DNA from: Amblyomma americanum
Taxonomy: Eukaryota > Arthropoda > Arachnida > Ixodida > Ixodidae
Length of the DNA: 64,000 nucleotides
Assembly (NCBI RefSeq): GCF_052857255.1
Contig: NC_135497.1
Location: forward strand, 182,814,204 to 182,878,203
Reading direction: 5' to 3'
Shown here: positions 1 to 11,293 of the stretch, piece by piece
How positions within the stretch are numbered: position 1 is the first letter of the stretch
Layout: each line of letters starts with the position of its first letter
Position numbers and translations under genes: made by a program
The notes under the pieces: generated by a model
The model's database searches: none
What the model was told of the DNA's origin: nothing
What the model saw: the letters and a program-made list of their open reading frames with translations, nothing else

Positions 1-669
1 ATCCCACAGGCTACGCAAAAACGCTATTCACTTCAAACAGTGGCAACCCGTCCTTTTCGGTAACGGCGTCACGAGTTCGATTCGACTGATGGCGTCTTCA
101 CACTTGGCTCTCTCTTTCCACAACACCCGAGCCGGTGAAAAAATACCCCCAAAACGACGCAAAAAACTGTGAAACGGTGTCGCTCACAGAGAGGCGCTTG
201 ATTTATATGAACTATAGGAGTCACGCGCTGCGCTTGCTAATGCGAAGGCGGCGATGTTTTGCCGAGTTCAGCTGCGCGCTACTGATGCGCCGAGTTTAAC
301 GCAATCGGCTTTTGAAGCGTAAGAGAAAAGGACGAAAAGCTTGGATTGTGACATTGTATTACACTGTCTCTCATTGCGTACTGCTTTCAACTTCTTCCAT
401 GTATATTCGTGCTTGAGCGAAGCTCTGATTGCTGGAAAAATAAAACTGTATGGTCGTGAGACGGAGCGATTGCCAGCGGTGAATAGTCAAGTACATACAA
501 TGCCAACGCTCGTCTCGTTATCTGGGTTTTTCCAAACAAACCAATCTTCTTTTCCTGATATTTTGATGAAGAAGTACGGCATGGCGGCAACGCGGGATTC
601 TTGCACCGCAGGTACGCTGTAAATTGATTAGATTACTGCACAGCAAAGTTACCTCTCAAAAGAAATTCT
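1..669. other. CpG-rich stretch without a recognised gene
   Basis: No domain or repeat family was recognised here. The segment is richer in CpG than the AT-rich regions further right. A 93-codon open frame (341-622, plus) has no recognisable motif and overlaps another open frame on the other strand, so I do not call it a gene. Confidence 0.4.
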
Positions 670-1062
670 GGGGCCGTATTACGTACCGCTCTCAATACTA
701 AAACGCTCACAATGCCCCGCTCCTATTGGTCGGCCTTGGCCGGCGGACATAAGAATTTTTGCGTCACCGGCGGCTTCTATTCACGTAGTGAACACTGCTG
801 CAGTGATGACGTTGCGCACTTAATTAGGCGGGCTGAATGTGACTGAAACTTGCAAGCAAAAAACGTAGCCCCTATAGTACGCCCACAATCTTTGCGAGGG
901 AAAATGGCGACAAACGTAGCAGCGTGCTGCGGCGGCGCGAGTATCGAGAAGAGTCCGCGAAGACGCTTTTGGTTTGCCGGTCGAGTTGCTTCGACGCGAG
1001 TGTCGCCTGGACAGGGACACTGCAAGGTGGTCGCGTCAAGTACAGCGGAAGTTCATGCCTAA
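670..1062 (+). pseudogene. Harbinger (HARBI1-type) element, 5' end fragment
   Basis: The segment opens with a GGGGCCGTATTACG terminus like that of the Harbinger copy ending at 18429. It then runs parallel to that copy: the shared 'ctcctattggtcgg' block, a conserved untranslated stretch, and the start of the transposase reading frame. In mixed frames it gives a RRRR...EDAFGLPVELLRR stretch, matching the N-terminal part of the HARBI1-like product at 17798-18178. The frame is broken and the catalytic part is absent. It ends near 1062, next to the SINE array. This is a dead 5' remnant. The family assignment rests on similarity to the copy at 18 kb, which carries more diagnostic sequence. Confidence 0.6.
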
Positions 1063-1189
1063 ACCTGTGTGGTATCTGTTTTCTTTCAAGTCTGCGACTC
1101 CAACCTTCGAATCCTGGCCGCAGACCCGCTGCCCCGGCTCGTGCCACGACGCATTAATAATAATAATTGGTTTTTGGGGAAAGGAATGA

Positions 1190-1832
1190 TAATTGGTTTT
1201 TACGGGAAAGGAAATGGCGCAGTATCTGTCTCATATATCGTTGGACACCTGAACCGCGCCGTGAGGGAAGGGATAAAGGAGGGAGTGAAAGAAGAAAGGA
1301 AGAAGAATTGCCGTAGTGGAGGGCTCAGGAATAATTTAGACCACCTGGGGATCTTCAACGTGCACTGACATCGCACAGCACACGGGCGCCTTAGCGTTTT
1401 TCCTCCATAAAAACGCAGAAGGAAATGGCGCAGTATCTGTCTCATATATCGTTGGACATCTGAACCGCGCCGTAAGGGAAGGGATAAAGGAGGGAGTGAA
1501 AGAAGAAAGGAAGAAGGAGGTGCCGTAGTGGAGGGCTCCGGAATAATTTCGACCACCTGGGGATCTTTAACGTGCACTGACATCGCACAGCACACGGGCG
1601 CCTTAGCGTTTTTCCTCCTTAAAAACGCAGCCGCCGCGGTCGGATTCGAACCCGGGAACTCCGGATCAGCCTGGCGCTACTTAATAATAATTGGGTTTTT
1701 TTTGGGAAAGGAAATGGCGCAGTATTTGTCTCATATATCGTTGGACACCTGAACCGCGCCGTAAGGGAAGGGATAAAGGAGGCAGTGAAAGAAGTGGCTG
1801 CGATTTGAGGTGGTGAGATACATGTTGGAGGA
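1190..1832 (-). repeat. Array of three partial Ruka-like SINE units
   Basis: Three similar units follow one another (about 1190-1420, 1421-1680 and 1681-1832). Each begins with a 'ggaaatggcgcagta' block followed by an AG-rich block. The first two continue into the tick SINE body, recognised by 'gaccacctggggatct' and 'tcgcacagcacacgggcg'. The second also keeps part of the tRNA-like head (box B-like 'ggattcgaacccgg'). Read on the minus strand these are tRNA-derived SINEs truncated at different points. The array could come from repeated insertion next to an existing copy or from unequal exchange. Confidence 0.7.
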
Positions 1833-2146
1833 AAATGAAAATTGATTTTTGAGGAAAGGAAATGACGCAGTAACTTCCTCACCTATCTCACCAGACACCC
1901 AAGCCACTCTGTAAGAGAGGGACAGAGGAGGGAGTGAAAGAAGAAAGGAAGGAAAAGTTGCCTAGTGGAGGTGTCCAAAACGAATTCGACCACCTGGGGA
2001 TCTTTAAGGTGCACTGACATCGCACAGCACACGGCCGCCTTTTGCGTTTCGCCTCCATCCAAACACGGTCGCCGCGGTCGGGTTCGAACTCGGGCACACC
2101 GGCTCAGTAGACGAGCGCCTTAACCACTGAACCACCACGGCGGGTG
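1833..2146 (-). mobile_element. Ruka-like tRNA-derived SINE with target duplication
   Basis: This is the last and most complete unit of the array. Its tRNA-like head lies at the right end, with box A- and box B-like motifs on the minus strand ('ggttcgaac' near 2080 on the plus strand). The SINE body and the AG-rich tail block follow. It is flanked by a 12-bp direct repeat, catgttggagga, at 1821-1832 and 2147-2158. That duplication marks an independent retroposition event next to the older partial units. No protein is encoded. Confidence 0.75.
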
Positions 2147-2329
2147 CATGTTGGAGGACGGAGAGTTTCTACGGGGGAAGCAGTAAGAAACCCCTGTCTC
2201 GGTGACATATATCGAGCTACAGTGGTCCGCATGCACTGAAGCTGCATGTGCAGCGCTGCAAAACCTCTCCTTGGAGGCCCCTACCTCAGCGGACAACGAG
2301 GATGCCCCCTACCCCTGAAGACAATGACC

Positions 2330-2790
2330 CGCCTCACCTATACTTCCGGGGGAAAGCCGTGCGTGCACATGTGAGCCAGCTGCGGAGGAACTGCCTCCAG
2401 CAGCGACTAGTACAGTTGCACGGGCGATAACATAGGCAATGAACTCGCCGGCCAAGTCTTTGTAGCCAAGGCAGTGTCCAGCCAATGCTTGTGTGTATGT
2501 CGTGGTTGTTTTGGCTACAGCTAGGGAAGTGGCAGCTTTTTTCTTTTTCTTGTTCGCGCTGTGTGTCTGGAAGCCAGCAGTGGCAAAGAAGCAAGCGTGC
2601 ACACCAGCTGCCATATCATCATAGAGTTCCCCGCGCAGCCACTTCAGTCTCGGTCTCCACTTGATATTCGAGCCGAAAAAACTCCTCCAGCAAGCCAAAA
2701 GCGTCTTCATGCACCCTCCTGTGCCGTTGCCCGTGTGGACCCAGCTACCCCTCCACTGCCGTCATCTTGCAGCCTGCCTGTGCTGTGCGG
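2330..2790 (-). pseudogene. Degenerate Harbinger transposase N-terminal fragment
   Basis: Read on the minus strand, about 2790 to 2640 aligns with the start of the HARBI1-like copy at 18 kb (HEDAFGLLEEFFRLEYQVE against ADAFGLPDELLRHLFRLEK). Further down a 'FFATAGFQ' motif corresponds to the 'LFAMGSFQ' helix-turn-helix stretch of HARBI1 proteins. An internal block of AAG codons and several stops show decay. No DDE catalytic part is present. The 133-codon open frame here shifts in and out of the ancestral frame and is not a functional gene. Confidence 0.5.
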
Positions 2791-3219
2791 AGAGCCACCT
2801 GTGCTCGCTGTTTGCATGACAAAGCACGTGAATAAATAGTGTAATGTTGAAGCAAGGAGGGCAATGTTTGATGAAATCAAAGAGTACCACCGAACCTTTA
2901 TTTAGTGCATACTGCACCATTTCACACAGGTGGTCACATGAGCACACGCATTAGCAAAACATATTGCATGCCATAACATTGACAATAATTCCACATGTCT
3001 TGTCAAGGGCATCACAAATTGTAATGCTGACATGATAAAAGCAGATTGCAAGACTACAAGCTCAACTGGTAATTATTACAGCTTCTGCACAGCTTGTGCA
3101 GGCAATAAGCCCAATTTTGCAGCAAGTGCACAAACGTAGTACACAAGTAGTGCAATGCTCAGTAAGCACTACATAATAGATTTTACGTGACTACAAAACC
3201 TTTAACATGTACCAAAGCG
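2791..3219. other. Unannotated AT-rich stretch
   Basis: I recognise no coding sequence, SINE head or inverted repeat here. The sequence between the Harbinger remnant and the CR1-type fragment is AT-rich and may belong to the upstream part of that LINE. Confidence 0.3.
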
Positions 3220-3840
3220 TTGATATAGATGATGTAGCCAAAATTTTGTTATTTATGCAGAAGACACGACATTACTATTTTCTGCCACTTTGCCCAATCA
3301 AGTAATTAACCAGGCATACAGAGCACTCATAAGTATTGAAGAATGGTCTAAATGAAACAAGTTCAATGTAAACGCTAATAAAACATAAGCCGTTCCCTTT
3401 CGTCCAGAAAATAGAAATGTCTTCATCGATAAAGATATCTGCCATAATAATTCATAGAAATTGTAAGCTCATTTAAAATACTTGGTGTCGTCTGCACGGA
3501 ACAGATGTCATGGGATGCCCAAGTGGATCATATTTTACAGAAGTCATGACTCGTTAGCTTGACTAATATAAACAAACATATCTTCCCTACCAAGGTTAAA
3601 ACTCTGTTACACCACGCATTGTTCTACTCGCACATAAAATATTGTCACTTAGCCAGGGGAACGACAACCCTAAGTAACATGCATAAAATATATGGACTGC
3701 AGAAAAAATGCTAAGAAATATTTCCTGCGCTCCTGATGACCATCCACCTTTTCCGCTCTTTCAGAAACATAACATAATGGCCATATATGATATGTACGCT
3801 TAACACTTAGCTTCAGCCTATAAAAACGAAATTAAAAGAA
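3220..3840 (+). pseudogene. CR1-type LINE reverse transcriptase, 3' part
   Basis: Plus-strand translation in shifting frames gives the C-terminal half of a CR1/L2-like reverse transcriptase. It includes a 'YAEDTTLLFSATLP' block (the YADD catalytic motif with the first D changed to E), 'ISIEEWSK..NKFNVNANKT', and 'HALFYSHIKYCHLARGTTT' with 'IYGLQKKMLRNISCAPDDH'. The last blocks are typical of the thumb region of CR1-clade enzymes. Several in-frame stops and frame changes make it inactive. Its right end abuts the truncated C-terminus of the hAT copy near 3845, so one element is broken at that junction. Confidence 0.75.
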
Positions 3841-3844
3841 TGTC

Positions 3845-6466
3845 ACGGTATGTCACGGTTTGTCACGGGTATGCTTAAGTGCATTCGCAAAGCAATAGAA
3901 AGGTTCGGAAACGCATCAATAAGCTTTCTTTCGTGCAGCAACTTCATTATTCCTAGGGGACTCGTGTCCTGGCACACAGACTTGTGCAGAAAGTTCGCAA
4001 ACTGAACGATTTCAGCGGAAAATGCTGGCTCCAAATCATATTTGTAGGTCTTCACCAAGTTCTCATCCTGCTGTGCCAGAGAGGCCTCGCTCCCAACTTC
4101 TGTCAGCAATTTTAAGAATCCGAACCTTTCGCAGAGTTCAGTGTATACGCAGCCTTTCGGACTCGCAAAGCAGAGCCTAGACTGTCAAGTATAACATTGT
4201 AGGTATGTACGATAAACTTTTTTCTACCCTGTAGCGCACTATCGCTTTTTCCATCCGGGTGCTTACTCAAAACGATTCGTTAGCCCTCATCCTGATAACA
4301 TTGATTGGTACTTATTAGCGTGCGTGCTCTCTTTTCGAAGGTATCAAAGAGAGGTCACAAAGAATTAACAAAGCCTTCTAGAGAGCTCAGCAGGTCTACA
4401 GAGGTTGAAATGTCTAGGCCTGGTTTCTGAAGTGCTGCGCTCGTTTTGTCAAAGCGCTCCAAGATTTCACTCCAGAAAATCGCCATGAATGCAGTCTCTA
4501 GTTTTGTCGTTTTCTTGAAGAGAGAGTGCGCTTCGTTCCTAGTGTCACCGTTTTCTTCCTCGTTCTTTGATATAGCTTCAAGGCAACACAAGACTGCATT
4601 GAAATTTTTCAGAATGGCCTTACATGATTCAGCGTGTCTTGACCACTTGGTCTCAGAGAGACTTTTCAAAACAAGCTGCTGGCCAGTTCCGCCCATGCTG
4701 TTCAAAATATACCTCCATCGCTTAGGTGAGGCAGCAAAGAACACATACAGTCTCTGAATTACAGTGAAAAATTTGACTGCCTCAAGGCAACTGTCAACGC
4801 TACACGCGCCAAGTTCAGTGAATGACCAGCACACAGGACGTAGACTGCCAATTCGTTCAGGTGTTTGATTTGAGCTTGCAGTTCTTTGTATTTTCCTGAC
4901 ATATTACTCGCATTATCATAAGCTTGGCCCCTACAATCATCAATTGAGATGCCATTGGTCGTCAAGAGGGACATCGCGGTATCGAAAAGATACAAGCCGG
5001 TACGCGATTCGATTGAAACAAATCCAAGAAAGCGTTCGTACACTTTCCCATCTAAATAGTATCGCAAAACAACTGACAGCTGACCAAAGTGAGTAAGGTC
5101 TGGAGTTGAATCAACAAATAAAGAGAAGTATTTTGCGCGTTTCACTTCGTCAACGAGACGTTTCATGACAGCCTTTGTCATATGCTCGATAAATTCATCA
5201 CGAATGGTTTTTGACAGATACAATGGGCGACCTTTTCCTTTGTTCTCGTAGCGTTTGATGTGCTCCTCTAGAAAGGGACCAAACTTGGCAATGGCCTCAT
5301 GCACTGCCATATAATTGCCATTTCTCGGTGAACCAAAAATCTCCTCACTGCCCTAAACGCTAGGCGCTCAGCTAGAAGCTTAACTACAACAACTACGCGC
5401 TTCAACACCTCTGTTCAGTGAGTGGTCTCTGTGACAAGTTGCTTAACTATCTCCTTGTCAATTGTGCTGCTCGAGTTAGAGCGGGCGAGCCATGCTGCCA
5501 CGCAGCTCCGATGCTCGACGCTATTTTCATGTGCGCAAACCTTTTCTTCTGCTCTTTTCCAATAAAAAAAGCCGGGAGTGGTGAAAGCACTGGGGTTCCT
5601 TGAAATCGAAAATAGTTTGCACATGAAACAGTAAAGGGAACCTTTGGACTCCGAGTACATTAACCAGTGTCGCTCGTACGCCTCCCCTTTTACAGCCTTT
5701 CGCGCGAAAAGATGAGGTGGCATATAGCGTTTCTGAGTTTTGTATTGCCTTTCGGAAGACGGGAAATTTTCCGCCCGATTTTGAAAATACAATGGCCCTT
5801 TCTCAAGGCATACACTCCGAAAGCTGTCAGTAATAGCGTCCGGCCACTTAGCAGGATCACTTCGGAGAATCTCGCAACGTACCTCTTGCTGCGGGGGTGT
5901 CTGTACTTCTCTGTTGCCGCAACGAGAAGCCGTCTCATTCGTCCTCTCAAGGCGCACTTTGTGGGTGGGAACATGATTATTTGAAGCCAAACTAACAGGA
6001 AACAAGTGAGTCGGTTCTTGGAGTGTTGTTTCGTGGCGCTCGTCAGAAGAAGGAGGCTCATCGGGGAGGTTTGGCACCTGTTGATCAGCAGTAGTAGAAA
6101 TCGGGCGTGGCGGACCGGACACCTGGAGCTCTGTGGCAGGGGCCCGGCCGAGTAGCATAGACGCTGTTGACTCAGGAACAGGACAGGGCTCGGTTAGCGT
6201 CGGTTGCTCAGAAATATGAACTACCGAGGTTGGCACCGTTTTCACAGGATCCAGACAACCAAGATGAGTCAAACCTTGCTTCTTGCCAGGCAACCGTGGT
6301 GATGGAGTTGGCAAGAACTCCACAGAAGTAAAGTCGGTACTGTTGGGAGTTTGACACGGACATTCAGTAGGAACTTTGTCATCTTTGGTAGCTTCTTTTC
6401 ACGCTCTTCTCTTTCTAACTTCGCCTTTCGTTTAGACGCACCACTTTGACGCTCCCGACCGAGCAT
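3845..6466 (-). pseudogene. hAT transposase, ZMYM1-like, decayed and 3'-truncated
   Basis: A plausible start at 6466 opens a basic MLGRERQSGASKRKAK leader. After a frame change near 6385 the frame 6323-5415 carries a TTF-type zinc finger (YCFMCKLFS ... CAHENSVEH). A TGA at 5415 and a frameshift separate this from 5310-4759, which holds the DUF4371/hAT core: FVDSTPDLTHFGQLSVVLRYY and QAYDNASNMSGKYKELQAQI ... LCAGHSLNLA. A further shift near 4810 leads to 4834-4355, then a gap with stops, then the C-terminal dimerisation part FPNLSIALRMHLSIPVTN at 4109-3843. That part is cut just before the conserved CSAERSFS end. ZMYM1-like hAT proteins are usually 700-800 residues, which fits the span. Domestication is unlikely given at least four frame lesions. 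Confidence 0.85.
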
Positions 6467-6479
6467 TTTGGCACGAATG

Positions 6480-7561
6480 GATGCTAATTGTTCACCGCAC
6501 CGGGCACTTCGTCCGTCCGACGCGACCGCAGGTGTCCAACGGTGGCCGTCCCGATGACTGGCGCACGCTGCCTGGATGGCCCGTGGCTGGCCGAGAGTGG
6601 TGCATCCCCCGGGAGCTCTTCAGCGGGCGGGCTTATGCAAGCTTAGCCGGCGGCTCGGGGCTGAATCGACCCGCGATCAACTTCCTTTCATAGACGCGCG
6701 CCGCGTCTGTCTGTTACTAGCGCCAAAGCAGGCGTTCACGTAAGCATAAAGTTCCTTGTACAAATTTCCTCCTTCTCCGTACAAACTCACTCCTTCTCCC
6801 GTTCCGGTCTCGTCTTCCTATTGGCTAGGAGCAATAGTCTGTTCTGGGAGGTTCTCGATTTTTCTTTCGTCCCGTCGACGCCGAGGGCGAGAACGAAGGG
6901 GAGAGTGCGACTCCTAGCGCGGGCGAAGTTACGCGCCCTCCGTCGCCTCTGAGTCATCTTTTTCTACTTCCTTCTGGAAAGTTCGGCAGCCAGTCTGACC
7001 TACTTTTTCCGTCGAGCGCGCGCGAGGGTGCGCAGCCACTAGGCAGGAATGGGCCCTGGGGACAGGCCTCTGTGTCCAGCTCTACAACTTCCCCCTTCAC
7101 TCTTCTACAACCCTAGCCCGAACAGTGAACATTCCATGCCCCACGGCACGCGAACAAAAACACGTGTGACGTCTTCTTTCCTTTCCTGCCTGGACTCTGC
7201 CATCAGACTCATCATCATCTGCTATCGGACTCATCTTCCCCGTCCCCCCAAATTACCATCACGGTAAAGAAAAGTCGAATGGGAGGCATTGTTGGGTACT
7301 GCAACACATCCTTTCTATGAGAAGGACAGCGGCGGAACTATTTGAGAGGTGAAGGGTGGCGTGGTGGTGACGAGGGGCAAGGGAGATTTGGGTCCTCATC
7401 CCACATTGCATGTTTTAGGTGTTTCCCCCTCCTCTCCAGACAGCACTGGACAGACGGACTGACAGGAAACCACGAAAAATCTTCCAAGCAAACTCACCTC
7501 GCTTCGTAAGAAAGACGGCCCCGCCGTGGTGGCGGGGGATTCCTGTTTTTGCAGCTCGACA
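6480..7561. other. CpG-rich stretch upstream of the hAT copy
   Basis: The sequence is GC- and CpG-rich, unlike most of the window, with C/T-rich tracts near 6770-6990. No protein family was recognised; the short open frames (for example 6481-6693 and 7049-7267) look like chance. It may contain the 5' end of the hAT copy, but I did not find a matching pair of terminal inverted repeats. Confidence 0.3.
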
Positions 7562-7695
7562 AGCTCTCCCCAAATGATCAGGCTAAACGCGTGCTGTTAC
7601 ATTAGGCGGGGGGGGGGGCGTCTGCTCGTTCTGGTTTTCTCGCTACATACAAGTCGTTCAAAGTTACGTTGCCAATGGTTCCACATACTAAACAG
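7562..7695 (+). repeat. Repeat R1: left half of an interrupted repeat
   Basis: This segment matches 34870-35000 almost throughout: 'gctctcccc', 'aaatgatcaggctaaac', 'tgctgttacattaggcggg' and 'ctggttttctcgct'. In the 35 kb copy the sequence continues without a break into R2. Here it stops at 7695, where the Harbinger-type terminus GGGCCAAATTACG begins. The missing right half reappears in the same orientation at 18430. The final CAG (7693-7695) is one copy of a candidate 3-bp target duplication. Confidence 0.75.
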
Positions 7696-8363
7696 GGGCC
7701 AAATTACGCAACTGTGACAAATTCTGTCAAAAGTTATTGACGGTGACGTCAAAATGACGAAACGATGAGACGTCACCACGTGACGCAACGAGGAATCAGC
7801 CAATTACAGCAGGGCGGCGCCCCGAGAGCATTCGAGGGGCCGTCTGCTAAATTTTTTGTAAAAAGAAATAAGAAACAAGCAACGATGAAAATAACTAATA
7901 TTTTATTTTGCCCAAACATTGTGTTTAAAGTTCGAAAATAAGAAGGAAAACAAAAAGCGTTCGAAGTTGTGCTGCTAAATTGGCTGGTGGGTAACTTCCA
8001 GTGCCGCGGGGGTGTGCTGACGGCAGGAAAAATGCCGCTTTGCACGAAATCAGCTGTTTCACGCCGTGTTATTGTTTTTTGCGCGGCGTCTGGAATCGAG
8101 CTACTGTGCGGTTGACCTAAGTGCGCAGAAAAATTTCAACGAATGCAGTGAAGGCTACGTGACTACGAGCAACTTGCAAGGAGCGCACGAAACGAAATCG
8201 ACGAAGACAACTTGTTGAAGTCTGTGTTCGGCTCTTTCGATCGATGACAAAAATTCCAAAAGGTGAGGTGTTGCAGTATGTGACGAGTGGTTGTTTGTTT
8301 ATTTCCCCTTGGGAAACATATTGCAGCATGGTTATTTCAAGTTTTAAACTGGCCATTGAAACG

Positions 8364-8460
8364 ACCCATTGTATCACCGCTGGTTACCCGGTGGCACTGG
8401 GGATCGAACTCCGCACCTCCCGCTTGCGAGGCAGATGCTCGGACCACTAGGCCACTCCTG
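8364..8460 (-). repeat. tRNA-like head of the second SINE family
   Basis: The block from 'cccattgtatcacc' through 'gggatcgaactccgc' to 'gccactcctg' matches the head of the SINE at 33079-33336. On the minus strand it carries an A box-like start and a B box-like 'gttcgatcccc'. The downstream body is not clearly present, so this is a truncated or very old copy. Confidence 0.6.
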
Positions 8461-8469
8461 TATGTTATA

Positions 8470-10059
8470 TGCATTTTATAAAGCCATTCACTTCCAAAGT
8501 ACCATTTCATCTTTATAGAAAAACCACAGTTCGCCTAGCTAGACAAACCTGCTGCATACAAGCCAGCAGAAGGGTTGCACGTACATGCTTCGTTAGGAAA
8601 ACATAAAAATCAAGCAGAGCCTGCCCTTCATGGTACATTATACCCTGATTTTGAGCAATGATCAAGATGGGCAGATGGTCATTTCATTGAACACTTGCAT
8701 GATACATTCGTAGAATCGAAAAGACAAGTATTATTGCAAAATCTTCAAGCAGTGTTTATTCTCAGAGAAAACATATGAAAAAAGTGTTGGATTAGTTATG
8801 GTGCACCTTGTATGGGGAAAGGGGCTCCCACTTTGTGAAAGGCTTAATTTTGGAATAACGACAGCGTTTAGACTAGTTGGGTTACCATGTTTAGATAGTG
8901 GATGTGCTCAAAAAGACACTGGAAGTAAGCGCACTGTGTGGAAATCTCTTTCTGTATCCTTATTTTTTTAGCCCTTTCACGATCTAAACTTAATTTTGCA
9001 AGAGAGCAAGGAAAACGGATATTTAAATTCTGATAATTAAGGATAAGAGATCATGTTTCATTGTGTTGCTTAAAGTGTACATTGTATCGCTATTGCTGTA
9101 TTGCAGCACTTCCGTCGTGACATTGCATTGCAGCCTCTTGACTTTTGTTTATATAATAGGCAGTCCTCTTTTTCATTCGATTGCAACACTTTAGGAGTTA
9201 CTACAGAGTTGTGTGGTAGCGAATTCTCAGATTAACGGTTTGCATTATTACGCCATCATAACTTGCTAAGTGTTTCACTGCAGTCTTGTTACTAGAACAG
9301 CCTCTTGAAAGTATTCAGCCTGGTGGTCATTGAGGGTTACTGTTCACAGATCAAAATGCCGGATCAGCTGTATACTCTTTACAGCTACCAGAACTATGGT
9401 ACATTTCATGACATGCTGGCTGACGAGTGCTGGAGCACCAGACTGGGGATTTGAATATAACAATTTTCAAATGTGTGCTCGGTATCACGCTGTTTTGATC
9501 CAGTTGTGGAGAGGTTTTCTTTTCATATTTGTTCTGTCAAACATTCAAATTTTGGGCAATATGTTGTTGCCTTTATCTTGTGTTCGCTTTGTTGTTGAGG
9601 TTTAGTTTTTGTGGCACAAGCACTCCACTCTATTACTTTTCAGTATAATATAAAATTTGTAGGGCACGCCATGAAGAATAAAACTTCTACTTGAATAATC
9701 TGCATGCGTTTATGTTCTTCATTGTTGATATAGAAACTAAGTTGAGACAGCTTGTATTTTAGCTCTGGCTAGAATTTTTAGGAGAGCCTCAGTAACATAA
9801 TCACATGACCAACACAAACTCGGTATTATTGTTTGTGCAATAAAAAACAGTTAAAATATTTATTAACAGCTGTCAGTGTAGGACTGGCCTGAAATGTTTT
9901 GTGCTCTATGTAGCTCTTCTCTGAGGCAGGATTAATTCATCTGCACCTGCAGCCTGATACCGCCAAGATACCAATTCTTGAGTGAACTTATGATATTTTT
10001 TCACTGAGCAAACTTGCATCATCTTGAAGCATGGAACTTGAGCTGATTCTTAACAGCTC
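8470..10059. other. AT-rich stretch, no recognised feature
   Basis: I see no conserved protein motif on either strand. A 91-codon open frame (9330-9605, plus) has no recognisable domain. This may be original interior of the surrounding Harbinger-bounded segment, but nothing in the sequence proves it. Confidence 0.3.
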
Positions 10060-10570
10060 TAGTGTAGCGAATTTCATTATCCTCATCGCTTAGTTTACAT
10101 TCACCTCAGGACAATGGCCTTTTCCAGTTTAATTATCGGTGTCTTGCACCAGCTGCATGCCACACTATCAGAAATCTCCTAATCTTATCTAGTGAGCATA
10201 TAATCAGCTATCTCCTGCTATACTTTCCTTCCGGTGAAATTCATTTTGTTGCGAACAATGCACAAGCTGTTTCCTGGCGTGGTGCTCAGATTATCTGGAA
10301 TGAAATGCTTGGGAAATGGGTCTCTGATCACCTTGAGTAGACGAAATTAACTTGTGCTAAGGCACTCTTTGGCCACAGATGCCCTTGTGCCATTAAAATC
10401 CATCAAATTCATTCTGTTGCCCTAAGATACCATTGGTGATTCATTCTCTGCATTGTATGCCCTGGCCAGATCCATTTTCTTCTTTTAATTTCTGCCAGAA
10501 TATTAACAACTTCCTTGTTCATCCCTGTTTTGGTTTCACTCGGTCAGTTATTCTATTAATAATTATAATC
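10060..10570 (-). pseudogene. RTE-type LINE 3' end, split by a SINE
   Basis: On the minus strand 10520-10420 reads ILAEIKRRKWIWPGHTMQRM, the 'RRKW.WAGH..R..D.RW' block found at the C-terminal end of many RTE-type LINE proteins. After the SINE at 10253-10404, the text resumes as 'cagctggtgcaagac ... aaaggccattgtcctgag', the usual end of the frame and 3' UTR of these elements. It finishes in a weak GAT-rich tail near 10060. Only the last few dozen codons remain, so this is a 5'-truncated fossil. Confidence 0.65.
10253..10404 (+). mobile_element. 5'-truncated SINE nested in the LINE tail
   Basis: This block shares 'gaaatgcttgggaaatgggt' and 'ttggccacagatgcccttg' with the SINEs at 33079-33336 and 34666-34828. 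It ends in the short 'ccatc' tail of that family. It is flanked by the direct repeat aaattcattYtgttgc at 10237-10252 and 10405-10420 (15 of 16 identical), which lies within the RTE-type LINE. The tRNA head is missing, consistent with incomplete reverse transcription. Confidence 0.8.
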
Positions 10571-11293
10571 ACTTTATTGAAAACATAATTTGGGCTAAAT
10601 GGCATCAAGTTTGCCACTGTGCACAATGATATATATGGTTGGTCTTGTATGTCTTTACTTGTGTGGTAATGTTTATTTTGTGCTCACTGTCTAAACAACC
10701 TTATTTGCCTATCATATCCTAAGCCCTTCTATACCTATCTTCCTTCCCCCTGGCTCTTTCTCTTTTCAGTCATTCCTCCTCTTTCCTTTACACCGGCCAT
10801 TGGTCACAAGGCTGCTGTGGGAACGACAGTCAGCGCTGGACCCTTTTTTGTTCATGGAACCTGCACTGCTACTATTAACACTAATAGTACGTTATCAGTA
10901 TTTTTGTGATACTGCATTTATTGTTATTTATGAAGTAGTTGGCTAAGGCAATGGTAGCAGTGTTGGATATTACAATATATCATGCATATATCTCGCTTGC
11001 AATATATCAGTGTGTTCACTATTACACTACCCTCTATTTCTTTCAGTTGTTATTTGGCTATAACTATATTGTGCTTCTTTCCTAGCTTAGTGCACTCAGA
11101 CTAAAACTTTGCTCTTTGTGTCGCAGGTAGAATCTACAATGATTGCTGCTCTGTGTCTTGTAAGCAGGAGGCAGTGTTCAATGGAGCCATGAACTTTCCT
11201 TGGAATTGAAAAGCCTTTGCCATATTATGCGCTGAACCACGAGTGTGAAGAGGAAAATGTCATGCCTTGGATTTCTGCAGAGGTGAGCCATTG
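10571..11293. other. AT-rich stretch with one splice-acceptor-like site
   Basis: No coding domain was recognised. A 'ctctttgtgtcgcag' acceptor-like site near 11115-11127 precedes a short GC-richer block, but no reading frame supports an exon. A microsatellite-free AT-rich background fills the rest. Confidence 0.25.
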
